Shown here: positions 34,625 through 43,219 of the stretch, one piece after another
How positions within the stretch are numbered: the stretch's first letter is position 1
How the letters are laid out: every line of letters starts with the position of its first letter
Assembly: GCF_001420595.1 (NCBI RefSeq)
Contig: NZ_LJIX01000006.1
Location: forward strand, 995,361-1,059,360
Source of the DNA: Cytobacillus solani
GTDB lineage: Bacteria > Bacillota > Bacilli > Bacillales > Cytobacillaceae
DNA: 64,000 nt
Direction: 5' to 3'
Notes under the pieces: generated by a model
The model's input: only the letters and a program-made list of their open reading frames with translations
Database searches by the model: none
What the model was told of the DNA's origin: nothing
Position numbers and translations under genes: made by a program

Positions 34625-35557
34625 TCAACTCACATGTTCGCCTAACACCGTTTGTTTTTTCATTTTATTTTTTCTTAACAAACCATTTTTATTTAGCAAC
34701 GCTGGTAAACACGTACCGAGAATGATGGTTACAATACCTGCAATTTGCAATGGTGTAACCGTTTCGCTTAATAAGATCACGGATGCCATCACCGCGATAG
34801 GCAATTCAAAGGCACTCAATATCGATGACATCCCTAATCCAACTTTAGGAACGGCCATTGTGAATAAGAAAACAGGAATAATCATGCCAAATAACCCTAA
34901 TGCCAATCCATACATCCAAAGTCCTTCGTTAAACAGCGTACCGTTCCAAATAATTTCCGGAGATTGAAAAGCAGCCGTAATCATAAAAGCGGAAAAAGAA
35001 ACCCATACTAAACGGTTTGAGGCTGACATATTTGCAGTTGCCTTTCCGTTCACAAATAAAAAGAAGGAATAACTAAGAGCAGCTGCTAGCCCCCATAGCC
35101 ACCCCTGAAGAGGGATTTGCGATAAATCAACATCAATCAACCCAGCAGCCGGGATCGTTCCAGCTACCAATACGAGTAAGGATATGGCTTCAATTCTGCT
35201 TGGTAATTGCCGTTTGGAGATACAAGAAATCAGCATGCCAATCCATGTGAATTGAAACAAAAGGACAACCGCCAAAGAAGCAGGCAAAAAGTTCAACGAA
35301 TGACCATATAAAATATTTGTTAACCCAGTTAAAATACCTGCACAAATCAGTATTTTAACCCCATTAAAGCTAAATTTTGCTCTGTTTGTAAGTAAGAAAA
35401 TAATTACGGCGATACAAAAACCGACAAAAAATTGACTAGTAACAGCCTCAGACACTGAAAAGCCACTGCCCATTGCCAGTTTAATAATGGTAGAAACAAC
35501 ACCAAAGCTGCTAGCTGCAATAATAACTAGCAGGGGATAGAGATACATCTTCATCAT
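34625..35557 (-). CDS. EamA/DMT-family transporter
   Basis: A 310-residue transporter with ten helices in two EamA repeats (N-terminal SSFGVVSTIIKLAMGSGFSV, second repeat starting near GWLWGLAAALSYSFFLFVNG). It ends with a basic, positive-inside tail (KNGLLRKNKMKK). It is distinct from the EamA pair at 7.5-9 kb. GGAAGGATG precedes ATG 35557. The cargo is unknown. It is a single gene. Confidence 0.88.
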   Translation of the reverse strand: MMKMYLYPLLVIIAASSFGVVSTIIKLAMGSGFSVSEAVTSQFFVGFCIAVIIFLLTNRAKFSFNGVKILICAGILTGLTNILYGHSLNFLPASLAVVLLFQFTWIGMLISCISKRQLPSRIEAISLLVLVAGTIPAAGLIDVDLSQIPLQGWLWGLAAALSYSFFLFVNGKATANMSASNRLVWVSFSAFMITAAFQSPEIIWNGTLFNEGLWMYGLALGLFGMIIPVFLFTMAVPKVGLGMSSILSAFELPIAVMASVILLSETVTPLQIAGIVTIILGTCLPALLNKNGLLRKNKMKKQTVLGEHVS

Positions 35558-35854
35558 ACTACATCCTTCCTAAAATTCCTGATGACTTAAATTTTGATTA
35601 TGATTTTAGGAGTGTTAAAAAAAAATCATAAACTCTAATATAAAATATGTATCGCCTGTTTTGCAACCTTTTTTTATGGAAATGGACGAAAAAAATGCTT
35701 ATACAAATCTAGTTTAGAAAATCTGCTGATGAGAAGTGGTTAACTTCCTAGCGCGATATTCCACGATTGAGCAGGTTCAACCAGGAATGTATTTACATAG
35801 ATAGAAGCAATTTTGCTATGATGAATAATATGATGAACGAATGGAGGGCCATAA

Positions 35855-36418
35855 ATGGATTATTTTAAAAGTGAGGCATTTGAGAAACATAGAAATAAAA
35901 TAACGAACATATTAGAAAAAGTACCTTCTGTTAAAAGTCCAGCTGGCTGGACCTATAAGGGCAGCTTTAATGTTGGTGGACTCGAATATTTTGGGTTTGA
36001 TGAATCATCCGATTTATGCCTTGTCGTATCCTCGAATGGCAGAGGAATTATCGATCTATCAAAAGCAGAAAAGATTGCTCGTGATTATTCAGAAGACTTT
36101 CACTTAGATGAAACGCTGTTAATTTGTGAAGGATTTGACGTTTTAAAAAATAAAACGATTAAATTAGCAGGCAAGTACGGTGGCAGTCTTCTGCCAATCG
36201 GCAGTAAATCCGGGGATCATTTACGCAGAGTTTCTCCACTTTTCCCTTGTGAAGACATCATCTATCAGCCTGCATTTGAGGACTGTTTTGTTGAAGGACA
36301 CAATGAAAATTGCGTTCGTATTTATCGAGGCTTTTTGTATGGCTATGGATTTTCATATAGCGGCAATTATTTTGTCATTGCAGATGACAGTGGTATTTTA
36401 TTTTGGGAAAGAGATTAA
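35855..36418 (+). CDS. Conserved hypothetical protein
   Basis: A 187-residue soluble protein with no recognised domain. It is rich in glycine and aromatic residues (GWTYKGSFNVGGLEYFGFDE, FLYGYGFSYSGNYFVIADDS), suggesting an all-beta fold. A strong GGAGGG precedes ATG 35855. The composition and size recall bacillary immunity-like proteins, but no motif supports this. It stands alone, followed by a hairpin repeat. Confidence 0.7.
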   Translation: MDYFKSEAFEKHRNKITNILEKVPSVKSPAGWTYKGSFNVGGLEYFGFDESSDLCLVVSSNGRGIIDLSKAEKIARDYSEDFHLDETLLICEGFDVLKNKTIKLAGKYGGSLLPIGSKSGDHLRRVSPLFPCEDIIYQPAFEDCFVEGHNENCVRIYRGFLYGYGFSYSGNYFVIADDSGILFWERD

Positions 36419-36776
36419 TAGCTAACATTCATTGTTTAATAGCTAAGAAAAATGGAAGAAGAAAATTTTGAGGGTGATTAGAAGATTAATAACCATCCAC
36501 AAAAAAAAAATGCGTTAATCCCACGTGGATTAACGCATTTATAGGTTAGCAATCGTTAGTTTTAAGAAATAAATAACACAATAGGACAAGTTCGGCTTTT
36601 GAGTGGAAAATATTAATTAGTTAGTCAAATAGTAACACCTTTCTCTATATAGTGAAGGAGGTTCTTTAACAAATACTAACTGGCTGAATCTTCAACAATA
36701 GGGAGCAAGACTTGGAGATGTAGGAGTTACAAGTTTTACTTTTTCAGAAAAGTATTTATAGTTTGATTTCTGCTGG
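36419..36776. other. Intergenic region with repeat and small remnant
   Basis: The hairpin repeat (36478-36600) fills the first half. Near 36700-36760 a short open stretch reads GARLGDVGVTSFTFSEKYL and a stop, probably the tail of a lost gene. A GAAGGAGG sequence at 36653-36660 is not followed by a usable frame. Confidence 0.35.
36478..36600. repeat. GCGTTAATCC hairpin repeat, copy 2
   Basis: TTAGAAGATTAAT, an A-run, the hairpin TGCGTTAATCC/GGATTAACGCA and TAAGAAATAAATAACACAA match 26643-26760. Copy 1 follows the helicase gene and copy 2 follows the hypothetical gene at 35855, both at the 3' ends. Confidence 0.7.
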
Positions 36777-37322
36777 GTGGCTTCTTTCTTAATATCCAAA
36801 TTTAAAAATTATCTTATTTTACTTTTGTTAAAAGAATCGAAAAGGAAATTCATTAATGGTGATCCGACTGAAATCTTTGGAGATGTTCAAGAATTAACTG
36901 AAGAAAGTCCTATTATAATTATAGGGCAAGTCGATACTGATACAGAAGAATTTGAATTCGAGGGAGTACCGTTTTATAAATCTGAAATTAAAATCAAAGA
37001 TATATATAAAGATACTGATGGTACTCTAGAACGAAACACCCAAATTACTCTTTTACAAAATGACCTCGGTGAACTTGACCCCCTAGTTAAGAAAAACGAA
37101 AAAGTATTATTGTTTTTAAAGAAATATGAAGGTCCTGTAATTGAAGATGCTTACAGGTTAATGGGTCTACATCAAGGTCATTACAAGATTGATAAAGAAG
37201 GAGAAATTTATCCAGTTGGAGAAAATAAATTAAAGGAAATTTCTAATCTAATTGAAATTTCTAATTTAAATGTTCTTGATACATTCATGGAAAAGGCAAC
37301 AAAACAGACAAAGAATAATTAA
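36777..37322 (+). CDS. Hypothetical protein, possibly with altered N-terminus
   Basis: A 181-residue protein beginning at GTG 36777. The central part (ESPIIIIGQVDTDTEEFEFE, then KKNEKVLLFLKKYEGPVIED and LMGLHQGHYKIDKEGEIYPV) resembles exported bacillary proteins of unknown function in which a beta-barrel-like domain follows a lipoprotein signal. Here the N-terminus has only a hydrophobic patch (NYLILLLLKES) and no cysteine or signal, and there is no good ribosome-binding site. A frameshift near the start is possible. Confidence 0.55.
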   Translation: MASFLISKFKNYLILLLLKESKRKFINGDPTEIFGDVQELTEESPIIIIGQVDTDTEEFEFEGVPFYKSEIKIKDIYKDTDGTLERNTQITLLQNDLGELDPLVKKNEKVLLFLKKYEGPVIEDAYRLMGLHQGHYKIDKEGEIYPVGENKLKEISNLIEISNLNVLDTFMEKATKQTKNN

Positions 37323-37417
37323 ATGTCTTTGCTTGATATTTACTAGTGTTGCAAAGTTGCAGGAATGGTTTTTAATTTGTATACAGCAACACTAGTAACT
37401 TCTATAAAAAACTGAGT

Positions 37418-37783
37418 TTATTCTTTAATTTGCTCAAGATAATATAATAATTCTCCATTATCTTTTTCTACTATTATTATTCCTCCTTTCCCAGTATGTG
37501 TACCATACAATGCAGTTCCTTTGACTAATTTATTTGCTGTAAAGTTTCCCCATAAAATGGAAGTGTCTTTTTGTCTTTTTATTTCTCCAATTTTTTGTCC
37601 CTTTTGAAACCTATTCTTTTCTTCATCGAACCATTCAAGGTCGGTAGCATTAGAGTAAATACGTCCGTCATATTTGATGATATCCCTATCTTCATCAATT
37701 TTTAGAACCTCACTACTAATTAGTACATATCCGCCAACCAACAAAACGAGAAGTGAAAGTAAAAAAATGATGATTCTCTTCAT
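37418..37783 (-). CDS. Small exported or membrane-anchored protein
   Basis: A 121-residue protein with an N-terminal hydrophobic segment (IIIFLLSLLVLLVGGYVLI) after two basic residues, then a soluble domain (DGRIYSNATDLEWFDEEKNR, GTALYGTHTGKGGIIIVEKD). AAAGGAGG precedes ATG 37783. The domain resembles the beta-rich extracellular parts of bacillary lipoproteins but has no lipobox cysteine. The function is unknown. Confidence 0.68.
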   Translation of the reverse strand: MKRIIIFLLSLLVLLVGGYVLISSEVLKIDEDRDIIKYDGRIYSNATDLEWFDEEKNRFQKGQKIGEIKRQKDTSILWGNFTANKLVKGTALYGTHTGKGGIIIVEKDNGELLYYLEQIKE

Positions 37784-38011
37784 AACTAACCTCCTTTACT
37801 TAACGCAGCTAGTATTAATTTACTATCTATATACTTATTTAGAGCATATCAGCTTATTAAGAAAGAAAAAATGAAAAATTTGCGAATATTATTTCGTTAC
37901 ATTAAGTAAAGAATTTTAGGTTCCATATATTTTTATAAAAAGCGGATAGCTACAAATCTTTTTTATTAGTTTTGTTTAATATTTGCTCAATGTTAGTCTT
38001 TCTTACAGCTT

Positions 38012-38341
38012 TTAAAACTCGATCATTCTTATGAGGGGTAACGTTCCCTGGGACATCCTCATTAAGTCAGCATTTCTTTTTTCAGCTAGTTGCACGGCAC
38101 CCTTTGAATATCCTTTTAGGGTTTCAAGTCCACGTAATTCCGAAAATTCAGATGAATCTTCTAACAACATACTTAAAAACATTGATGTGTTATGGATTCC
38201 ATCAGAGATAGTTCCATTATCTTGTAGATCTTCGTCAGCTACAGTAAAAACAAATTGATTTTTAGAAAGTTGACTATTTCCCCCAAACCAAATGGCACCA
38301 ACAACAACAAAAGTAAAAACTAGATATAGAATTTTTTTCAT
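38012..38341 (-). CDS. Small exported protein
   Basis: A 109-residue protein: signal-anchor MKKILYLVFTFVVVGAIWFG, then a short soluble part (FVFTVADEDLQDNGTISDGI, LEDSSEFSELRGLETLKGYS). GGAGG stands about 10 bases upstream of ATG 38341; an upstream ATG would skip this site. I do not recognise it. It is 228 bp from the protein at 37418 on the same strand. Confidence 0.6.
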   Translation of the reverse strand: MKKILYLVFTFVVVGAIWFGGNSQLSKNQFVFTVADEDLQDNGTISDGIHNTSMFLSMLLEDSSEFSELRGLETLKGYSKGAVQLAEKRNADLMRMSQGTLPLIRMIEF

Positions 38342-38588
38342 ATTAAAGATACCTCCATATTTTTTATGGTAACAAATTTCCAAAAAAAACAAGATTAAGC
38401 AGGGTGAAAATAATTTATCATTTTACTTTCCTGACTGTACCCCTAGACATACGATTCAACAATCGGGCCATTTTGCGGAATAATTAAGTAACTTATTTAC
38501 CATTTATCCGTCTAACCATTCAAGGAGGATAACGTGAGAGTAAATACACTGCAGAAAAAGAGTATCATTTTTGAAAGGAGCGATTAAA

Positions 38589-39221
38589 TTGAAAAGACTA
38601 TATGCCATTTTGAAAAGTATACTGGTACTAGTCATAGTTTTCATGCTTACTGCTTGCACAGGAGAAACAAGGCCTTCCGATACAACGATAAAGGAAACCT
38701 CAGAAGCTGAATCGGTATCGTCTTCTTCATCCGGGCAGAAGCCAACCGCTCTAGAAACTCGTCCAGCAGTTGAAAGCTTTGAACTGCTAACATCTAAGGG
38801 GAATCAGTCACTGGAGGCTACTCTACATCAGGGGAAAGGGTTTTCTTTGTATGTCTTTGAGAAATTTACTTTTGACGCAACTGCGGGTCGCCTATCATTA
38901 AGTGGAAACCCAGGATATTACGTTTATATTGAACCACTGCCATCCGATTATGATTTGGCTCAACTTGAGGTAGCGGGTAAGGAAGAGTTACGTCAATTCG
39001 GTGATGTGTCCAATTTTAGTGGCGAGTTGATCGAACATCCTCTTGGTTTCGCGGATCTCTACCTTCAAGCTTCCGGAAAGGAAGGCATCAGCGATTATAT
39101 CGTGTGGACATCGGAATCGGGCGATGCTTTTTTGTTCCGTCTTCATAATCCGAAAGGGGCGGAGGTATCCGATTTCGCTGGGCCCATTCATATTTCCCTA
39201 TCTACCGTACAAAGTGAATAA
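38589..39221 (+). CDS. Lipoprotein of unknown function
   Basis: A 210-residue lipoprotein. The signal peptide ends in the lipobox VFMLTACTGE, then a serine/threonine-rich linker (SEAESVSSSSSGQ) and a beta-rich domain. TTG 38589 is 9 bases after GAAAGGAGCG and is preferred to TTG 38571. The protein should be attached outside the membrane. GC content is higher than in neighbours (GGTCGCC, GCGGGT and similar), which may indicate transfer. No paralogue or partner is nearby. Confidence 0.75.
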   Translation: MKRLYAILKSILVLVIVFMLTACTGETRPSDTTIKETSEAESVSSSSSGQKPTALETRPAVESFELLTSKGNQSLEATLHQGKGFSLYVFEKFTFDATAGRLSLSGNPGYYVYIEPLPSDYDLAQLEVAGKEELRQFGDVSNFSGELIEHPLGFADLYLQASGKEGISDYIVWTSESGDAFLFRLHNPKGAEVSDFAGPIHISLSTVQSE

Positions 39222-39317
39222 AACACTATTATTTCTGCACAATTCGAAGAAGCATGTTATACCTAACCCGACGGGTATGCTCACCAGCTACATGAAAATA
39301 AAGGTAAAAAGAATCAA

Positions 39318-39362
39318 AGCCTGTGAAGTTTAACTCCCCGTAAAATTTCACAGGCTTTTTAG
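39318..39362 (+). terminator. Terminator of the lipoprotein gene
   Basis: AAGCCTGTGAA pairs with TTCACAGGCTT, followed by TTTAG. Confidence 0.8.
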
Positions 39363-39563
39363 TTTATAAAGGGTTTTGTCCTAGCCACTGCTGTCTATTT
39401 TTGTAAAATTATGCGTAAAATTCAATTTAACGCTTAAATAATTTTTGTATTGAAAATGTCTTAACCCTTGGTACATATGGGATTAGACGTTTTTTTATTA
39501 TAACATAATTAACGTTAAGAAGGATTAACGCTTATTTTTGGTAATAAAGTAAGTGTAATTTAT

Positions 39564-39748
39564 GTAAAAGCACTTTATTTTGATATGGTAGACAAGAATG
39601 CGGATAGAGCTGTAATAGCTAAAACCTCATACTTAGAGCCAGCAAGTAAGAAAATTTGTGAGTGTAAAAGTATCCTATTAATTATGCGGAATTTGCCACT
39701 ATAACTAAATGGATTAATGAAATGAAAAATAATAAACCGTTTTATTAA
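39564..39748 (+). pseudogene. Frameshifted fragment of an unknown gene
   Basis: One frame reads VKALYFDMVDKNADRAVIAK and TSYLEPASKKICECK. A second frame continues YPINYAEFATITKWINEMKN and NKPFY to a stop. The join needs one frameshift near 39670. There is no start codon or ribosome-binding site. The family is not recognised. Confidence 0.4.
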
Positions 39749-39815
39749 ATATCTAAGGAATTACTTACATTAATAAGTTTTTAGTCTTTCAGTTTGTTGA
39801 CAAAAGGGGTATGGT

Positions 39816-40274
39816 ATGGTTACATTCCGTATCCCTTTTCAGCTAGTTGAAGGGCTGGCAATTCAACAAACTATTTTAACCATCTTCATCGGATATTTGG
39901 CCTATACTTCGCTACAAGCAGCTATTTCTATTCGTGCTTTGCGAAAGGATCTTATCGAAGGAAAACCGATTGATCATCATGCTCCTTGGGAGATGCATTA
40001 CCGATTAAATTCGACTATAGCTTTACTATTTACAGTAGTTGTTGGATTTAGTGCTATACCTCCATTCGTTCAGCTTGTAAAAGGTGATACGAAAACATTG
40101 CCAGAAGCAAGTCTTGACTTACCGATTGTCAGATTAACAGATGTAGAGCAGAATCCTGCTTTGGTTCGGGGGGAACCTTCATATATGAGAGACAATGTTG
40201 ATTGGGACAACCGGTATACGTATGAGTGGGGTCCGTTGGCTCCGGTGGGTCAAATTGTGGAGGAAACAGAATGA
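39816..40274 (+). CDS. DUF2812-like C-terminal fragment or short membrane protein
   Basis: A 152-residue protein with two hydrophobic segments (IQQTILTIFIGYLAYTSLQ, STIALLFTVVVGFSAIPPF) and a C-terminal domain VRLTDVEQNPALVRGEPSYM then DWDNRYTYEWGPLAPV. The last part is like the end of DUF2812-type proteins as I remember them, whose N-terminal domain is absent here. AAAAGGGG lies 9-10 bases before ATG 39816, so it could still be translated. The family call is weak. Confidence 0.5.
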   Translation: MVTFRIPFQLVEGLAIQQTILTIFIGYLAYTSLQAAISIRALRKDLIEGKPIDHHAPWEMHYRLNSTIALLFTVVVGFSAIPPFVQLVKGDTKTLPEASLDLPIVRLTDVEQNPALVRGEPSYMRDNVDWDNRYTYEWGPLAPVGQIVEETE

Positions 40275-40466
40275 GTAAGAAAGTTTTTAATATTTCTTTC
40301 TTAGTCAATTTAATTCTTTGCATGAGAATGAAACAATATATGACATTAAAAACATTAATGAAAATAAAAACGAGTTACTATACATTCTTGTGATAAGATT
40401 GCATAGTGGTTTACTATAAAGTATTCATATTAATAGGATATTTTTATCAGAAGGAGAGTGGGGATT

Positions 40467-40826
40467 GTGAGAGAAACCTGTGTTCCGACTGGCGTAGAAC
40501 TAAAAAACACTGGTTTTGGATATACGTTATCCTTAATAGGTGGTAAATATAAAATGATTATTTTGTATTGGTTGTCTGAAAATAAGGTTATGAGGTTCAA
40601 TGAGCTGAAGCGACGTATTGGGACTATCTCCTTTAAAACACTAAGTGTTATGTTAAAAGAGCTTGAGGAAGATGGCCTTATTATACGCAAAGAATTTCCC
40701 CAAATACCTCCAAAAGTTGAATATTCATTATCTGAACGTGGTTGTTCACTTATTCCATTGTTAGATATGATGTGCGAGTGGGGAGTGGAAAATAATTTTC
40801 AAGCTCTAGAAGCTGGAACAAAATAG
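40467..40826 (+). CDS. HxlR-family transcriptional regulator
   Basis: A 119-residue winged-helix protein. It has a cysteine near the start (METCVPTGVEL-type), LSLIGGKYKMIILYWLSENK, the recognition region MRFNELKRRIGTISFKTLSV and ELEEDGLIIRKEF. GTG 40467 is 8-9 bases after AAGGAGAG. HxlR proteins often sense aldehydes, quinones or oxidants through the N-terminal cysteine and control adjacent reductases. It is convergent with a quinone-oxidoreductase-type gene, whose promoter carries a perfect palindrome, so this is the likely pair. Confidence 0.9.
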   Translation: MRETCVPTGVELKNTGFGYTLSLIGGKYKMIILYWLSENKVMRFNELKRRIGTISFKTLSVMLKELEEDGLIIRKEFPQIPPKVEYSLSERGCSLIPLLDMMCEWGVENNFQALEAGTK

Positions 40827-40834
40827 GCATAAAA

Positions 40835-40866
40835 AGAAAGTACCTTCTTGTTTAGGAGGTACTCCT
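40835..40866. terminator. Bidirectional hairpin between HxlR and oxidoreductase genes
   Basis: AAGTACCT pairs with AGGTACTCCTT-like sequence across TCTTGTTTAGG, with T-rich ends. It ends the convergent genes. The arms also contain the AGGTACT half-site of the operator at 41500. Confidence 0.6.
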
Positions 40867-40893
40867 TATTTTTACTTTTATAAAAGTTACCCA

Positions 40894-41421
40894 TTACATG
40901 TTATCAATGAAATTTAAATAATCTTGAGTGCTTTTTTCAATTTCACTTGCAGATGGCTCAAATTCTGTTCCATAAAACGCAAAGAACGAACGATAATCTG
41001 CTTTACAATAGATGGCTGTCGTCTCAAACGGACGTAAAACTTGTTCGAGTGTATAATGATATCTTCCATCTTCACTATAATCCACGTTTTTGATCCCGGC
41101 AGATACCCCTAAAGCAACTTTACGATTCTTTAATTTATCTCCTTTTGAACCATAAGCCCATCCATAAAGGAAAACATCATCCAGCCACTTTTTTAAGAGA
41201 GGAGGACAGTTGAACCAATATACAGGAAATTGGAGAACAAGGTTTCCATGAGATTCAATCAATTTTTGTTCTCTTTCCACATCTATGTTCCCATCAGGAT
41301 AAACCTTATGCAATTCGTGTACAGTGTATTTTTTTGAATATTTTTTTAATTCTTCTACCCATCGCTTATTAACAACAGATGTTTCTAAACTGGGGTGTGT
41401 TGCGATAATAAGAGTTTTCAA
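40894..41421 (-). CDS. NAD(P)H-dependent oxidoreductase, flavodoxin-like fold
   Basis: A 175-residue protein of the NQO1/KefF/YwrO family. It begins MKTLIIATHPSLETSVVNKR (FMN phosphate loop) and contains LVLQFPVYWFNCPPLLKKWL and DDVFLYGWAYG, the typical flavin-binding motif. Members reduce quinones and nitroaromatics with NAD(P)H. The start is TTG 41421, 7 bases after AAGGAGGA. It is convergent with the HxlR gene and has the palindromic operator 80 bp upstream, consistent with HxlR control. Confidence 0.9.
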   Translation of the reverse strand: MKTLIIATHPSLETSVVNKRWVEELKKYSKKYTVHELHKVYPDGNIDVEREQKLIESHGNLVLQFPVYWFNCPPLLKKWLDDVFLYGWAYGSKGDKLKNRKVALGVSAGIKNVDYSEDGRYHYTLEQVLRPFETTAIYCKADYRSFFAFYGTEFEPSASEIEKSTQDYLNFIDNM

Positions 41422-41499
41422 TGTTTCTTCCTCCTTAGGCTGACTTCATTTTTATTGTAAATTCTAAACTAAAAATATGTAAGTACGCACTTTTATTAC

Positions 41500-41525
41500 A
41501 GGTACTTACATAAAGGTAAGTACCT
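41500..41525. promoter_or_regulatory. Palindromic operator upstream of the oxidoreductase
   Basis: AGGTACTTAC and GTAAGTACCT are perfect 10-bp arms around ATAAAG. A further half-site GTAAGTAC lies at about 41479-41486. The arrangement fits HxlR-type operators, which contain GTAC-centred repeats in B. subtilis HxlR and YodB-like systems (family knowledge). Confidence 0.7.
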
Positions 41526-41639
41526 TTGATGTTTGACGTTACTTATTTAAGCAATCACATTTTGATTTGATTAATATTCTATTATTGCCTATTTTTTGGA
41601 AGATACTTCAATTTCCTATCTAACTACTTTATATGATGT

Positions 41640-41669
41640 AAAAAGCCCTTCCGTTTGGAAGGGCTTCCC
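41640..41669. terminator. Terminator hairpin at the IS3 left border
   Basis: AAGCCCTTCC-GTTT-GGAAGGGCTT is a strong stem followed by CCCC. It lies directly against the left end of the IS3-type element. Confidence 0.75.
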
Positions 41670-41729
41670 CTTATAGTAGACACATTTAAAAAGGCGCATT
41701 AATCTGTCTACTAGGAGGGGGTATTTTTT

Positions 41730-42018
41730 ATGGAGAAAAAAGCAGAGACTTATGATATATCGTTTAAGAAAAAAGCGGTGGATTTATATCATCAAAAGAA
41801 GAATTATTCAGCTGTTTCCAGAGAATTAAACATTCATAGAAAAAACATACAACGGTGGGTTAAACAGTTTAATGTAGATGGAATTGTTGGCCTTAGAGAG
41901 AAACGCGGAAGAAAAAGTGGGTCTGGTAAAGTCTCTTCATCTACTATTGAAATCCTCAAAAGAAAATAAAGCGATTAGAAGCTGAGAACGAACTATTAAA
42001 AAAGCTTTTAAAGATGTG
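41730..42018 (+). pseudogene. IS3-family transposase orfA, frameshifted
   Basis: MEKKAETYDISFKKKAVDLY begins a helix-turn-helix protein (NYSAVSRELNIHRKNIQRWV). The frame stops after EILKRK at TAA (41967-41969). Adding one A in the AAAAGAAAATAAAG run restores IKRLEAENELLKKLLKM to a TGA just before orfB. This is the normal leucine-zipper end of IS150-type OrfA. AGGAGGGGG precedes the ATG. The programmed -1 frameshift that makes OrfAB would lie in the following AAAAAAG. Confidence 0.78.
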
Positions 42019-42900
42019 AAAGGGGGACTTGATTTAGAACCTAGTATTCTATTTCAAATCATTGATGATTTATCAAATCATTCTATACAGCTGCTCTGCC
42101 ATCTGGCTAAAGTTTCAAGAAGTGGATACTACAATTGGGTAAAGCGTAAAGCATTTCCTTCGGAAAGGCAGATAGAGGATGAGAAGCTAAAGCAGAAAAT
42201 AATAGAATGCCATCAGAAATATAAGGGCATCTATGGCTATAGAAGAATACAAATTTGGTTAAAAAGGACCTATGATATTCACATTAATCACAAAAAAGTT
42301 CAACGGTTACTAAGTGAACTAGGTATTAAAGCCATTATCAGGAAGAAACGAATTTATTACGGAAAGAAAGAACCCTATCTTATTTCGAATAATTATTTAA
42401 ATAGAGCCTTTTACGCTTCTCGCCCTAATGAAAAGTGGGTAACTGATATTACGTACCTCATTTTAAATGGACAGAAACTATACTTGTCTGCCATCAAAGA
42501 CCTATATAATAACGAAGTTGTTGCGTACCAAATTAGTAGACGCAATGATTATAAACTAGTCTTGGATACTCTTAAAACAGCCATAAAAGGAAGGAATGTA
42601 AAGGGAATCCTTCTCCATAGTGATCAAGGATACCAATACACGTCCCATAACTATAATCAGCTACTCACAAAAAATAAAATGAAAGCTAGTATGTCTAGAA
42701 AGGGCAACTGTTGGGATAACGCTAGTATGGAAAATTTCTTTAGTCATTTAAAAACAGAATGTTTTAACCTGCATTCTTTTAAAACTTCACAAGAGGTTAG
42801 AAGGGCTATTAAAGACTACATTCTCTTTTATAACCACGAAAGGTTTCAAAACAAGCTAAACAACCTGACTCCTATCGAATATAGAAGTCAGGCTTTTTAA
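42016..42900 (+). CDS. IS3-family transposase orfB (DDE integrase)
   Basis: A 294-residue rve-type integrase. The catalytic residues are visible: first Asp in EKWVTDITYLILNGQK, second Asp in LLHSDQGYQYTS, Glu in DNASMENFFSHLKTE, followed by the usual FYNHERFQNKLNNLTPIEYR. The N-terminal HTH_21 region (YKGIYGYRRIQIWLKR) is present. It is normally made as a fusion with OrfA by frameshifting. It has GTG at 42016 as a nominal start. The frame is intact. Confidence 0.9.
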   Translation: MKGGLDLEPSILFQIIDDLSNHSIQLLCHLAKVSRSGYYNWVKRKAFPSERQIEDEKLKQKIIECHQKYKGIYGYRRIQIWLKRTYDIHINHKKVQRLLSELGIKAIIRKKRIYYGKKEPYLISNNYLNRAFYASRPNEKWVTDITYLILNGQKLYLSAIKDLYNNEVVAYQISRRNDYKLVLDTLKTAIKGRNVKGILLHSDQGYQYTSHNYNQLLTKNKMKASMSRKGNCWDNASMENFFSHLKTECFNLHSFKTSQEVRRAIKDYILFYNHERFQNKLNNLTPIEYRSQAF

Positions 42901-43219
42901 CTGCGCTTATTTTTGTGTCTACTTGACAGGGGTCAGATCAGAAGAGGAATTGTGCCTTTTTCAGTAATCGGGCCATTATATGGAATAAGAATTACATAAA
43001 ACACGACTTTTTTATACAGTTCCTAGGCTTCTTCAGAAGCCTAAAACGTTGATCTATCAACGATTAATAAAATCCTGCATAAACGAGTAATAATGGACAA
43101 GAGCCTAACCCTTGGTATACATAGGAAGGCAATAGCAGAAAGTCAACCGTAGTCCAAGAATCTCCAAAAGTCACTACATATTATTTTACAAGGTGTTTTT
43201 TATTAAGGAGATGATTTGT
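42901..43219. other. Intergenic region before the collagen-like gene
   Basis: It contains the right IS3 end, a copy of the dispersed motif (AATCGGGCCATTATATGGAA at about 42968), a hairpin TAGGCTTCTT/AAGAAGCCTA-like (43024-43043) and the AACCCTTGGTATAC motif near 43106. CATATTATT near 43180 could be a sporulation-type -10 (CATANNNT), but the -35 is not clear. Confidence 0.4.

Larger units (their letters stand above)
39222..39815. other. Intergenic region with decayed sequence
   Basis: After the lipoprotein terminator the region holds AT-rich sequence, a short hairpin of the ACGTTAA/TTAACG type near 39509-39530, the remnant at 39564-39748 and the motif AACCCTTGGTAC at 39463, which recurs near 43106. 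No intact gene is seen. Confidence 0.45.
41665..42945 (+). mobile_element. IS3-family (IS150-like) insertion sequence
   Basis: Ends: left CCCCTTATAGTAGACACA, right (reverse complement) TGACCCCTGTCAAGTAGACA, sharing CCCC and GTAGACACA as imperfect inverted repeats. Two overlapping-type genes encode an HTH protein (orfA) and a DDE integrase (orfB). The exact left border and the target duplication could not be fixed by eye. orfA carries a frameshift, so the copy is probably inactive. Confidence 0.8.
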
